This document shows, piece by piece, positions 52,642 to 61,234 of a DNA stretch of 64,000 nucleotides. The stretch is from Streptosporangium brasiliense (GTDB lineage: Bacteria > Actinomycetota > Actinomycetes > Streptosporangiales > Streptosporangiaceae), in assembly GCF_030811595.1 (NCBI RefSeq), contig NZ_JAUSRB010000002.1, positions 4,588,001-4,652,000 of the forward strand. The letters are read 5' to 3'. Under the pieces are notes generated by a model. The model made no database searches. It was not told the origin of the DNA and saw only the letters and a list, made by a program, of their open reading frames with translations. Every line of letters starts with the position of its first letter. Positions within the stretch are counted from its first letter, which is position 1. Made by a program: the position numbers and the translations under genes.

Positions 52642-53907
52642 TCAGCCGGGTCCTGACCTTGTCGCGGGCCGTCTCCGCTCGTGGGCGTGGAACGCGGCCC
52701 AGCAGACCAGCAGGGCCAGTGCGAACGCCGGCAGCCAGGCCAGCCGGGCGAGCACCCAGCCGGGACCGTCGGGGGCGGTGTGCAGGCCGGGCAGGGGCCC
52801 GCCGGCGAGCAGGCCGGTCGCGGTGACGGCGATCATCGCGGTCTGGTGCCAGAGGAAGATCGTCATCGCGGCCAGGTTGACCAGCGCCACCGGCGCCCAG
52901 GCGGCAGGGCGGCGCAGCACCCGCCGGAGCGGGCCGAGCAGCAGCAGGGCCGCCCCGCACTGGGCCAGGCCGAAGGCGACGGCCGCGAGGGTGGGCGGGG
53001 CGAGGTTGGAGATCCGGGCACCGGGCACCCCGACCATGGCCGCCGGGTAGCCGGCCCACAGGACGAGCCCGGCGGTGGCGGCGCCGCCGCCGAGCAGCAG
53101 CGCCCATCCGGTGGCCCGGCCCCGCAGGGCGCCGCGGGCCCGGGCGGCGCCCAGGCAGTACGGCACCAGCCAGCCGGCCGCCACGTTGGTCCAGCCGAGC
53201 CAGGCGGGCCCGCCCAGGCCGTAACGGCCCAGGTCGACGAGCGCGACGGCGGCGAGCGGCCACAGCGGGTGCAGCCTGGCCACCAGCGGGGTCGCCGCCG
53301 TCAGCACCGCGAAGACCAGCAGGAACCACAGCGGGGACAGCACCAGCTTGACCAGCGTGTGCACGGTCTCCAGACCGGCCCCGGAGGCGAGCATCGCGCC
53401 CACCGCCACGGTCCACACCGCCGGCACGGCGACGACCGGCCGCGCCAGCCGCGCCGTACGGGCGCCGAGCCACCGCCCGTACGTCGTCCCCCGGGCGCGG
53501 GCGGAGGCATGACTCTCCGCGCCCACCTGCCCGCCCACCAGGAAGAAGATCGCGAGGGTCTGGAACAGCCAGGAGACGGGGGTGAGCTGGGGCAGGTGCC
53601 GGAGCGGGCTGGCGGTGTGCACCGTGCCGCTGTCGGCCACCAGGGCGGTCACCAGCCAGTGACCGAGCACCACGCCGAGGATGGCCAGGGCGCGTAGCGC
53701 GTCGAGGGCACGGTCGCGGCCGGGCGGGGTCGCCGCGTCGACCCGCCGGACGAGGTCACGCACGGCGCCGTCGCGGCCGGGCGGAGTCGCCGAAGTGATC
53801 CGCCGGGCGAGGTCACGCATCACGGTCCTGCGGGCGAGGTCACGCATGACGGTCCTGAGCGATCCGCCGGGCGAGGTCACATATGACGGTCCTGCGGGCG
53901 AGGTCAC
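52642..53907 (-). CDS. Acyltransferase family 3 membrane protein
   Basis: The protein (up to 421 residues) is an acyltransferase_3 (OafA/YrhL-like) integral membrane enzyme with about ten helices. The conserved core starts RDRALDALRALAILGVVLGHW (about 64), with the catalytic-type His in GHW and the FFLVGGQVG block. It probably moves an acyl group onto a glycan, lipid or antibiotic. The N-terminal 60 residues come from a tandem DNA repeat (RDLARR..SATPPGRD copies) and are not conserved. The GTG at 53907 overlaps the upstream hydrolase stop (GTGA); ATG codons at 53847 and 53820 in other repeat copies are possible starts. Confidence 0.87.
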   Translation of the reverse strand: MTSPAGPSYVTSPGGSLRTVMRDLARRTVMRDLARRITSATPPGRDGAVRDLVRRVDAATPPGRDRALDALRALAILGVVLGHWLVTALVADSGTVHTASPLRHLPQLTPVSWLFQTLAIFFLVGGQVGAESHASARARGTTYGRWLGARTARLARPVVAVPAVWTVAVGAMLASGAGLETVHTLVKLVLSPLWFLLVFAVLTAATPLVARLHPLWPLAAVALVDLGRYGLGGPAWLGWTNVAAGWLVPYCLGAARARGALRGRATGWALLLGGGAATAGLVLWAGYPAAMVGVPGARISNLAPPTLAAVAFGLAQCGAALLLLGPLRRVLRRPAAWAPVALVNLAAMTIFLWHQTAMIAVTATGLLAGGPLPGLHTAPDGPGWVLARLAWLPAFALALLVCWAAFHAHERRRPATRSGPG

Positions 53908-53925
53908 GCATCACGGTCCTGACCG
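53711..53925. repeat. Tandem repeats across the hydrolase/acyltransferase junction
   Basis: A 57-bp unit (TCGCGGCCGGGCGG...) occurs twice from about 53714 and 53771. A shorter unit built on ACGGTCCTGCGGGCGAGGT starts at 53821, 53848, 53885 and 53912 (steps 27, 37, 27). Each short unit holds the bases that form the hydrolase stop and an acyltransferase start, so the gene junction itself has been copied. Confidence 0.75.
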
Positions 53926-54857
53926 GCCGGGGACTGTCCGGCGACGATGCGGGCGATGTTCCTCAGGGACGTGGAGCCGGATCTGAGGTAGTCGCTGTGC
54001 CCGCCGTCGCCCGCCGCGAAGATCCGGGCGCCGAACTCCGGCGAGACCGGGTCGGTCCCGAGTCCGACCGTCGCGAAGGGCAGTCGCAGCCGCAGGTGCG
54101 GCACGCCGGCGACCCAGTCGCCGGCGCTCCGGCCGGCCCAGACGGTGGCCCGGGTGCGCAGCGCGGCGGCGCTGCCGGCACCGACGCCCGCGCTGCCGTA
54201 CAGGACGATGTCCGCGACGTCCAGCCCGGACGCGGCCCGTGCGCAGACCACCGAGCCGTAGGAATGGCACACCAGGGAGATCCGAGCGGCGGGCCGGGCC
54301 GCGCTCAGCTCCCGCACGAACGCGCGCAGGGCGGGGGCGCCCTCATCCGCGCGGCCGGGTGTCAGCACCGCCAGACTCATCAGGCTGGGTGTCCGGTAGC
54401 CGAGCCAGGCGATGACGGCGGACCGGTCGCCGAGCTCCTGCCGCAGTCTCAGCGCGCCACCGCGCAGCAGCCCGTACTTGTCGAGGTTGGTGTCGCTGCC
54501 GGGGACCAGCACGGCGATCCGCTCGGCCGCCGACAGATCGCCGAAGACCTCCGCGGTGCGGCCGCCGCCGCGGCCGTCGAAGAACAGGAACTGCCGCGCC
54601 GGGTCAGCCATGGCGCGCAGCGTCGCGGCCCGCCACCGGTGGCCGTCGCCGGCGGCCATCCGCTCGGCCGCCCGGATGCCCTCGCGGCCGGCGGCGTACC
54701 GCTCGGCGAGGGCGGCGGGGGTCGCGGACCGCATCGGGGCGAGGGCCGCCGGGACGGGTGCCGGGACGGCCGAGGAGCGGGCCGCACCCGACACCGGCAC
54801 GGCCACCGAGGCGGTGACCAGTGCGGCGAGCAGGGTACGGCGCAGGCGGGACGCCAT
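53904..54857 (-). CDS. Secreted alpha/beta-hydrolase (DUF1023-like)
   Basis: The 317-residue protein has a Sec signal peptide (MASRLRRTLLAALVTASVAVPVSGAA) and an alpha/beta-hydrolase domain (about 80-300). The nucleophile elbow is LVCHSYGSVV, with Ser at the centre of H-S-Y-G; the first elbow glycine is replaced by Cys. Probable acid and His residues lie in FAAGDGGHSDYL near the C-terminus. It fits the DUF1023 group of actinobacterial hydrolases. The ATG at 54857 has AGGACCA upstream. It forms an operon with the acyltransferase; the stop lies in a tandem repeat. The substrate is unknown. Confidence 0.87.
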   Translation of the reverse strand: MASRLRRTLLAALVTASVAVPVSGAARSSAVPAPVPAALAPMRSATPAALAERYAAGREGIRAAERMAAGDGHRWRAATLRAMADPARQFLFFDGRGGGRTAEVFGDLSAAERIAVLVPGSDTNLDKYGLLRGGALRLRQELGDRSAVIAWLGYRTPSLMSLAVLTPGRADEGAPALRAFVRELSAARPAARISLVCHSYGSVVCARAASGLDVADIVLYGSAGVGAGSAAALRTRATVWAGRSAGDWVAGVPHLRLRLPFATVGLGTDPVSPEFGARIFAAGDGGHSDYLRSGSTSLRNIARIVAGQSPAGQDRDA

Positions 54858-55094
54858 GGGGTGGTCCTTCCATACCGGATCTCTGTCGTGATTCCGGCAC
54901 CGAAGTTATGGATCATCCCTTGTGACCGGCGTCCCCACGGAGAACGCACCTTCCGCGTAGCTCGGCGGGCTTCCGGGTAGCTCTGAAGTAGGGGGTGCGC
55001 GGGTAGTCCCGAGAGACCACGGGCGGACGGCGGACGCCCGCCACCCGGTGCTCCCCCTGAGGCCCGGGGCGCGGACACGGTCCCCAGGGCGGGG

Positions 55095-55241
55095 TCAGTG
55101 GAGCCCGTGCCTGTCGGCCCGTTCCGCGACGGCCGTGGCGATCACGTGGGGCTGGTCCTCCGGGGCGTGGTGCCCGGCGACCGCGCCGTGCGGAATCAGC
55201 GGGCCGCCGTGCCGGTTGCAGCACTCCGTGAAGGTTGAAAT
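55095..55241 (-). pseudogene. Remnant C-terminus of an alpha/beta-hydrolase
   Basis: On the minus strand a 48-codon frame without a start ends in GAVAGHHAPEDQPHVIATAV and a stop. The GHHAPED pattern resembles the last catalytic-His loop of alpha/beta-hydrolases (haloalkane dehalogenase/epoxide hydrolase-like). The frame is closed by TAG at 55242-55244, just where the rightward DsbA-family gene begins, so the rest of the gene has been lost. The remainder of 54858-55227 holds only promoter-type sequence. Confidence 0.45.
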
Positions 55242-55917
55242 CTACTCAGACGTCGTCTGCCCCTGGTGTTACATCGGCCACACCCGCTTCGCCCGCGCCG
55301 TCGAGCGCTACCGTGCCAAGGGGGGCGAGGTGGAGGTGGAGTTCCGGCCGTTCCAGCTCGCGCCGGACGTGGAGTCCACCGGGGAGCCGACCCTCAGGTG
55401 GGCGGCGGCCAAGTTCGGCGGGGCCGAGCGGGCCGCGCAGATGTTCGCGCACGTGACGGGCGTCGCCGCCGAAGACGGGCTGAGGCTGGACTTCGATCGC
55501 TCGGTCCAGGCCAACACCTTCGACGCGCACCGCCTCATCCGGCTCGCCGGCGAGCAGGGGAAGGGGGAGGAGGCGCTCCACGCCCTCTTCCGCGCGCACT
55601 TCACCGACGGCCTCGACGTCGGCTCGCGGGAGGTCCTCGCCGATCTGGCCGCCGGGCTCGGCGTCCGGGCGGACCTCGACGGCGAGGACGGCACGGCGGC
55701 GGTCAAGGAGGACCTGGCCCGGGCCCGGGCCCTGGGCGTCGGCTCCGTCCCGCTGTTCCTGTTCGAGGGGCAGTTCGCCGTCTCCGGCGCCCAGCCCGAG
55801 GACACCCTGCTCGCCGCTCTGGAGGAGGTCGCCGAGCGGACCGGCCAGGGCCCGGCGCCCAGGACGGCCGGGGCCGCCGGGGAGGCCTGCGACGACGACG
55901 GCCACTGCGCGGTCTGA
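55228..55917 (+). CDS. DsbA-family oxidoreductase (FrnE-like)
   Basis: The 229-residue cytoplasmic protein has a thioredoxin fold with an inserted helical domain. The active-site motif is CPWC in YSDVVCPWCYIGHTRFARA (about 7-25), and the cis-Pro loop is GVGSVPLFLFEGQFAVSGAQP (about 170-190). It fits the FrnE/DsbA-like family, which includes disulfide isomerases and 2-hydroxychromene-2-carboxylate isomerase relatives. The C-terminal tail has an extra Cys pair (CDDDGHC). The GTG at 55228 matches the start of homology; no strong ribosome-binding site is present. It overlaps an antisense hydrolase remnant. Confidence 0.9.
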   Translation: MKVEIYSDVVCPWCYIGHTRFARAVERYRAKGGEVEVEFRPFQLAPDVESTGEPTLRWAAAKFGGAERAAQMFAHVTGVAAEDGLRLDFDRSVQANTFDAHRLIRLAGEQGKGEEALHALFRAHFTDGLDVGSREVLADLAAGLGVRADLDGEDGTAAVKEDLARARALGVGSVPLFLFEGQFAVSGAQPEDTLLAALEEVAERTGQGPAPRTAGAAGEACDDDGHCAV

Positions 55918-55941
55918 CGCGCCGTCCGCCGGTGCCACGGA

Positions 55942-55968
55942 CCTCCCGGCGGGGACCCGGCCGGGAGG
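55942..55968. terminator. Bidirectional terminator between DsbA-family gene and tdk
   Basis: CCTCCCGGC (55942-55950) and GCCGGGAGG (55960-55968) form a 9-bp perfect stem with a nine-base loop between two convergent genes. Confidence 0.6.
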
Positions 55969-55975
55969 CCGGGGC

Positions 55976-56608
55976 TCAGGAGTGGCCGAGGTCGCCCGCG
56001 CGGTAGTGGCGGCGGCAGAGGACCTGGTAGCGGATCGGGGCGTCACCGGTGTCCCCGATGATCACCTGCTCGCCGGTCCGCACCAGCTTGTCGCCGACCA
56101 CGCGGGCGTTCAGCCGGCCGGGACGGCCGCACCAGCACAGCACCTCCACCTGGAGGCGGCTGATCTCGTCGGCCAGCTCGAACAGGCGCTGGGCGGCGGG
56201 GAACATCTGCGACCGGAAGTCCGCCGCCAGACCGAAGGCGTAGACGTCGATGCCGAAGTCGTCGGTGAGGTCGGCGAGCTGCTCGATCTGGGCGACCGTG
56301 TAGAAGCACGCCTCGTCGCAGATCACGTAGTCGACGGGCTGCTGGTGGCCGCGGACCAGGGCCACCAGGTCGAGGTCGTCGACGACCTCGATGGCGTCGC
56401 TGCCCAGCCCTATCCGGCTGGTGAGCTGGGGACCGCCCGAGCGGTCGTGCTTGGTCAGCACCAGGCCGCGCCTGCCCTGACGGCCGTGGTTGTAGTTCAT
56501 CTGCAGGGCCAGCGTGGACTTGCCGCAGTCCATCGGGCCGAAGTAGAAGCGCAGCACCCCGTCACGGGATTTGAGGGGGACGGCGGAGAGCGCGGACGAT
56601 TCGGTCAC
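55976..56608 (-). CDS. tdk: Thymidine kinase (type II)
   Basis: Tdk phosphorylates thymidine in nucleoside salvage. The 210-residue protein has the P-loop GPMDCGKST (about 24-32) and the DEACF Walker-B-like motif with catalytic Glu (about 98). The Zn-binding Cys set is CWCGRPGRLNARVV and CRRHY, followed by the IGDTGDAPIRYQVLC lasso region that binds thymidine. The GTG at 56608 is the start of homology. Absence in some actinomycetes makes its presence here notable but not unusual. Confidence 0.93.
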   Translation of the reverse strand: MTESSALSAVPLKSRDGVLRFYFGPMDCGKSTLALQMNYNHGRQGRRGLVLTKHDRSGGPQLTSRIGLGSDAIEVVDDLDLVALVRGHQQPVDYVICDEACFYTVAQIEQLADLTDDFGIDVYAFGLAADFRSQMFPAAQRLFELADEISRLQVEVLCWCGRPGRLNARVVGDKLVRTGEQVIIGDTGDAPIRYQVLCRRHYRAGDLGHS

Positions 56609-56761
56609 GGGGGGTCAGCCTAGTGGGTCGGCCGGGAGCGTTTGGGCAGGCGGTGCGCTGGTAGGAATGGGAGACCTCGCGGTGACATAGCCTGGTCCGG
56701 CTTGGCTTGACTGCGAAAAGCATGGGAGATTCATTTTGCCTATCGGAAAGTGGGAGGGTCT

Positions 56762-57211
56762 GTGACGACCGCCAAAGCCTCTGCTCCACCTCTCAACAAG
56801 ATCCCCGCGGCCACGTCCCCGGCGATGCCGTCCACGGCGGAGACCGCTGAGATACCCGTCGCGCTCGCGGCGATGATGACCGAGGACGAGGCCGTCGCCG
56901 CCCAGGCGGAGGCGGCCCGCTGGCGCTACGGGTTCTACGTCGTCGTCACGGGCCTGGTGGTCCTCCTGGTCGCCTTCGTGGTGATCGCGATGCGCAACGG
57001 CGAGTCCGCGGCCCCCTTCGCCGGCCTGGTCGGCGTCTCGGGTGCGATCATCGGCGCCTACTTCGGGGTCCAGGTCGGCCAGTCGGGCAAGGACCGGGTC
57101 GAGGCCGAGCTGCGCCGTACCAACGAGATGGCCATCCGGCTCGCCGCGAAGGTGCATGCGCACGACGCCGACGCGGTGATCGGCTCCACCATGGGTCCGC
57201 GCCGCCGCTAA
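56762..57211 (+). CDS. Small two-helix membrane protein of unknown function
   Basis: The 149-residue protein has an Ala/Pro/Thr-rich N-terminus, two hydrophobic helices (about 57-80 and 86-108, the second Gly-rich GLVGVSGAIIGAYFGVQVG), then a charged helix. Both helices form a hairpin. The GTG at 56762 has GGGAGGG upstream. A TTGACT at 56706 with a 17-base spacer to TTCATT (about 56729) may be a promoter. It lies between tdk (divergent) and hyuA; no family is recognised. Confidence 0.65.
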   Translation: MTTAKASAPPLNKIPAATSPAMPSTAETAEIPVALAAMMTEDEAVAAQAEAARWRYGFYVVVTGLVVLLVAFVVIAMRNGESAAPFAGLVGVSGAIIGAYFGVQVGQSGKDRVEAELRRTNEMAIRLAAKVHAHDADAVIGSTMGPRRR

Positions 57212-57289
57212 CAGTGCCCAAGGACGCGGCCCAGCTTCGGCAGGGTCCGCCGATTTGCCGCCTCCGCAGGACTGGGTAGACACGGGGGC

Positions 57290-59317
57290 ATGCGTAGCGT
57301 CCGTATAGGGGTCGACACCGGGGGCACGTTCACCGACGTGGTCGCGGTGGACGAACAGACCGGTGAGATCACCACTACCAAGACTCCCTCCACACCCGCC
57401 AACCCCGCTGACGGGTTCATGGAGGGAGTGCGGAAGGTCCTGCGGAAGGCGGGCGTGGAGACCGTGTCGGCGGTCGTGCACGGCACCACCGTGGCCACCA
57501 ACCAGCTCCTCGAAGACCGCATCACGGATCTGGGCTTCGTCACCACCGAGGGCTTCGAGTTCATCCTGGAGATCGCCAGGCAGAGCGTCCCCGACGGCTA
57601 CGGCAACTCTTACTTCTGGGTGAAACCACCCCGGATCGTCCCCGTGCACCGGGTCAAGACCGTCGGCGGACGCCTCGACCACACCGGCGCCGAGGTCCGC
57701 CCGTTCGACGAGGCGCAGGCCGTGGCCGTGGCCGGATGGTTCCGCGAGCGGGGGATCACCGCGATCGGCGTGTGCCTGCTGCACTCCTACGCCAACCCCC
57801 GGCACGAGCTCCGCATGCGCGAGATCATCGAACGTGAGCACCCCGGCGCGGTCGTCTCGATCTCCAGCGACGTGCTGCGCGAATACCGCGAGTACGAACG
57901 GTCGGTGACGACCCTGGTGGACGCCGCGGTCAAGCCGACCATGCGCCGCTACATCGCCAACCTCGCCGACCGGCTCGGCATGCCGTTCTCGGTGATGAAG
58001 AGCAACGGCGGCGTGCTGTCCGCCGCCGAGGTCGTGCACCAGCCGATCACGACCGTGCTGTCCGGACCGGCCGCGGGCGCGCTCGGCGCCGCGCTGATCG
58101 CCTCCACCGCCGGGCACCCGTCGGTGATCACACTGGACGGCGGCGGCACCTCCACCGACGTCGCGGTGGTGATCGACGGGGAGCCCTCGCTGACCACCGA
58201 GGGCGGCATCGGCCGCTACCCGTGCAAGATCCCGATGATCGACATCGTGACCGTGGGGGCGGGCGGCGGGTCCGTCGCGTGGATCTCCCCGGAGGGCACC
58301 CTGAAGGTCGGCCCCAGGTCGGCCGGGGCGGACCCGGGCCCGCTCTGCTACGGGCGGGGCGGCACCGAGGTCACCGTCACCGACGCGCACGTCTTCCTCG
58401 GGCGGGTCCCCCCGCACCTGCTCGGCGGGGAGATCCCGCTCGACGCCGACGCGGCCCGGCAGGGGATCGAGGCGCTGGCCGGCAAGATCGGGCTCAGTCC
58501 CGAGCGGACCGCGGCCGGCGTCCTGGAGATCAGCGCGTTCAACCAGTCCAACGCGATCCGCCAGATCACGGTCAAGCGCGGCCTGGACGTGCGCGACTTC
58601 CCGATGGTCGCCTTCGGCGGCTCGGGGCCGCTGCTGGTCTGCCGGCTCATCGACATCCTCGGCCTGCCGTCGGTGATCGTCCCGCCCGATCCCGGCAACG
58701 TGTCGGCGTTCGGCCTGCTCACCGTCGACGTCAAGAACGACTACGTGCGCACCTTCGTCACGCGGGAGCTCTCCCTCGACGACGCCGCGGAGATCTTCGG
58801 CGACCTGGAGGAGCAGGCGGCCGAGGCCCTCGACCGCGAGGGGTTCGCCGCCGAGCGGCACATCTACGCGCGCAGCGCCGACCTGCGTTACTACGGCCAG
58901 GCCTACGAGGTGCGGGTGCCCGCCCCCGCCGGGCCGCTGGACGAGACCTGGCGAGCGGAGGTGCTGGACCGTTTCCACGAGGCGCACCGAAGACTCTACG
59001 GATACGGCTACCGCGACGACCCCCGGCACGACGTCGAGTGGGTCAACCTCCGCGTCTCCGGCATCGGCCCCATCACCCGCCCGGCCATCGGGCGCAGGCC
59101 GTACGGCGCCGCCGAGCCCCGGCCGGTGACGGCCCGCGAGGTCTTCTACGACGGGTGGGGCCCGGCGCCGATCCACCGCCGCGCCGACCTGGGCGCCGGA
59201 TCGGTGGTCTCCGGCCCGGCGGTCATCGAGGAGTACGGCTCCACGCTGCCGGTGCACCCCGGCTTCACGGCCGCCATGGACGAGTTCGGGAATCTGGAGG
59301 TGCGCCGTGCGCGGTGA
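57290..59317 (+). CDS. hyuA: Hydantoinase/oxoprolinase subunit A
   Basis: The 675-residue protein is an ATP-dependent HyuA/5-oxoprolinase-type subunit with an actin-like fold. The N-terminal phosphate loop reads IGVDTGGTFTDVVAVDE (about 6-22), and the second nucleotide region is VLSGPAAGALGA and ITLDGGGTSTDVAV (about 257-290). AGADPGPLCYGRGG follows near 345. With HyuB it hydrolyses a cyclic amide such as 5-oxoproline, a hydantoin or a related ring with ATP; acetone-carboxylase-like relatives also exist. TAGACA seven bases before the ATG suggests a leaderless transcript. It overlaps hyuB by 11 bases. Confidence 0.92.
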   Translation: MRSVRIGVDTGGTFTDVVAVDEQTGEITTTKTPSTPANPADGFMEGVRKVLRKAGVETVSAVVHGTTVATNQLLEDRITDLGFVTTEGFEFILEIARQSVPDGYGNSYFWVKPPRIVPVHRVKTVGGRLDHTGAEVRPFDEAQAVAVAGWFRERGITAIGVCLLHSYANPRHELRMREIIEREHPGAVVSISSDVLREYREYERSVTTLVDAAVKPTMRRYIANLADRLGMPFSVMKSNGGVLSAAEVVHQPITTVLSGPAAGALGAALIASTAGHPSVITLDGGGTSTDVAVVIDGEPSLTTEGGIGRYPCKIPMIDIVTVGAGGGSVAWISPEGTLKVGPRSAGADPGPLCYGRGGTEVTVTDAHVFLGRVPPHLLGGEIPLDADAARQGIEALAGKIGLSPERTAAGVLEISAFNQSNAIRQITVKRGLDVRDFPMVAFGGSGPLLVCRLIDILGLPSVIVPPDPGNVSAFGLLTVDVKNDYVRTFVTRELSLDDAAEIFGDLEEQAAEALDREGFAAERHIYARSADLRYYGQAYEVRVPAPAGPLDETWRAEVLDRFHEAHRRLYGYGYRDDPRHDVEWVNLRVSGIGPITRPAIGRRPYGAAEPRPVTAREVFYDGWGPAPIHRRADLGAGSVVSGPAVIEEYGSTLPVHPGFTAAMDEFGNLEVRRAR

Positions 59318-61154
59318 GCCGACGAGCGCCGACCCGGTGCTGGTGGAGATCGTGGAGGGCACGCTCGCGTCGGTGGAGAAGGAGGTCGAGACCGCCATCG
59401 CGCGCACGGCCCGCTCGCCGATGATCCGCGACGCGCACGACTTCCGGGCGGGCATCCACGACGTACGGCTGCGCAAGCTGACCGGCAGGTCCTACTCGGC
59501 GCTGGTCCAGCCCGTCGTCAGGGACTTCCCCGTGGACGGGATGAACCCCGGCGACGTGTTCTTCCACAACGACGTCTACCTGTCCGAGGGCGGCATCGGG
59601 CACCTGCCCGACCTGTGCGTGACGGTCCCGGTCTTCCACGACGGAGCCGTGGTCGCCTTCGTGCAGGCGTTCGGGCACCACGACGACATCGGCGGGGCGG
59701 TCCCCGGATCGATGCCCTCGCACGCGCGCAGCGTGTTCGAGGAGGGGCTGATGGTCCCGCCGATCAAGCTCTGGGACCGGGGCGTGCCCAACCGGGCGGC
59801 GCTCACGATCATGACCCGTAACTCGCGGATGCCCGACTCCCTCGCCGGCGATCTCGACGCCGAGTGCTCGGCCTGCCTGATGGGCGCGCGGCGGCTGGGG
59901 GAGCTGTTCGACCGCTACGGGCGCGAGGCGGTCGAGGCGTGCTTCGACGCGATCATCTCCAAGACCACCGAGACGTTCCGCAGGGAGCTGCTGGCCAGGA
60001 TCCCCGAGGGCACGCACGTGTGGGAGGACTACGCCGAGCACGACGGCGTGGACGAGCCCCGCCTGCACACCCAGCGGATCACCCTCACCGTCGACCACGG
60101 CGCGCGGGTGCCGCTGGTCATCGACTTCACCGGCACGTCACCGCAGGCCAAGGGGCCGATCAACCACGCGGGCGACTACGCCGACGGGGTGTTCCTGAAG
60201 AAATGGCTGGCGCCGATCCTGCGCAACCTGGCCGAGACCCCGGAGCGGATGGCGGAGCTGGACGTCAACGAGGGCGTCGTCCCGCTCATCGAGATGCGCT
60301 TCCCGGAGAAGGGGACACTGCTCACCCCGGTCTTCCCGGCCCCGACGAACGCCCGCACCTTCGTGATCCTGCGGCTGCTGGGGGTGCTGGCCGGGGTGCT
60401 GGCCAAGGCCACCGGCGGCCGGATGCCCGCCGACCAGGAGACCATCCGCTACACCGGCGTCTACGGCGACGACGCCGACGGCAGGCCGTACCTGATGAGA
60501 GAGGTGCTGGGCGGCGGCTCCGGCGGCCGATGGTACGCCGACGGCGAGGACACCATCCACGTCGTCCCCGACTCGCGCAACATACCGGTCGAGTTCGCCG
60601 AGTCCCGCTGGCCGTTCCGGGTCGAACGGCTCGGCCTGGCCCAGGACTCCGGCGGCCCCGGCCTCTACCGCGGCGGCCTCGGATACGACAAGCACCTGCG
60701 GATGCTGCGCGACGCCTCGTTCATGTCCATCGCCGACCGCTCGATCCTGTCCTGCTGGGGTGTGAACGGCGGGCGGGCCGGGCGGCCGTTCGTCGTGGAG
60801 ATCGAGGGGCGGGAGATGGAGGGCCTGGTGGACGACTCGCCGGTCCGCGCCGGTGAGGTCATCCGGGTGCGCACCACCGGGGGCGGCGGCTGGGGCTCGC
60901 CGCTGGAGCGCGACCCCGCGCTGGTGGCCGCCGACGTCCGCGACGGCAAGGTCTCGGCCGAGGGGGCCCGCGACGACTACGGGGTCGTCCTGAGCGGTCC
61001 CCGTGACGACCTCCGGGTCGACGCCGAGGCCACCGCCCTGCGCCGCGCCGAGCTCCGGGCGCTCGTGCCGGACGGGGCCCCGTTCTTCGACCGGGGCCCC
61101 GGCTTCCCCTCGCTGTCGGGCGGCCTGCCGCACGCGGAGGTGGACTTCATGTGA
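59307..61154 (+). CDS. hyuB: Hydantoinase/oxoprolinase subunit B
   Basis: The 615-residue HyuB partner has the family blocks RTARSPMIRDAHDFRAGIHD, GMNPGDVFFHNDVYLSEGGIGHLPDLCV, FGHHDDIGGAVPGSM (metal-binding His/Asp) and GGGWGSPLERDP at the end. The GTG at 59307 has GGAGGTGCG upstream, and its first bases overlap the end of hyuA, so the subunits are made together. The substrate is not known; the oxamate carbamoyltransferase locus 38 kb away shares a ureide theme but there is no direct link. Confidence 0.93.
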   Translation: MRGEPTSADPVLVEIVEGTLASVEKEVETAIARTARSPMIRDAHDFRAGIHDVRLRKLTGRSYSALVQPVVRDFPVDGMNPGDVFFHNDVYLSEGGIGHLPDLCVTVPVFHDGAVVAFVQAFGHHDDIGGAVPGSMPSHARSVFEEGLMVPPIKLWDRGVPNRAALTIMTRNSRMPDSLAGDLDAECSACLMGARRLGELFDRYGREAVEACFDAIISKTTETFRRELLARIPEGTHVWEDYAEHDGVDEPRLHTQRITLTVDHGARVPLVIDFTGTSPQAKGPINHAGDYADGVFLKKWLAPILRNLAETPERMAELDVNEGVVPLIEMRFPEKGTLLTPVFPAPTNARTFVILRLLGVLAGVLAKATGGRMPADQETIRYTGVYGDDADGRPYLMREVLGGGSGGRWYADGEDTIHVVPDSRNIPVEFAESRWPFRVERLGLAQDSGGPGLYRGGLGYDKHLRMLRDASFMSIADRSILSCWGVNGGRAGRPFVVEIEGREMEGLVDDSPVRAGEVIRVRTTGGGGWGSPLERDPALVAADVRDGKVSAEGARDDYGVVLSGPRDDLRVDAEATALRRAELRALVPDGAPFFDRGPGFPSLSGGLPHAEVDFM

Positions 61155-61234
61155 CGGACGGCCACGCCGGGCCGTCGACGCGACCGGCGTGCTCCTCGCG
61201 TACGTCGGCGGCTCGGCGGCTCGGCGGGGAGCCG

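Noticed and set aside
53821-53925. Short regular repeats considered as a CRISPR array
   Set aside because: Units are contiguous without unique spacers, differ in length (27 and 37 bp) and lie inside coding sequence.
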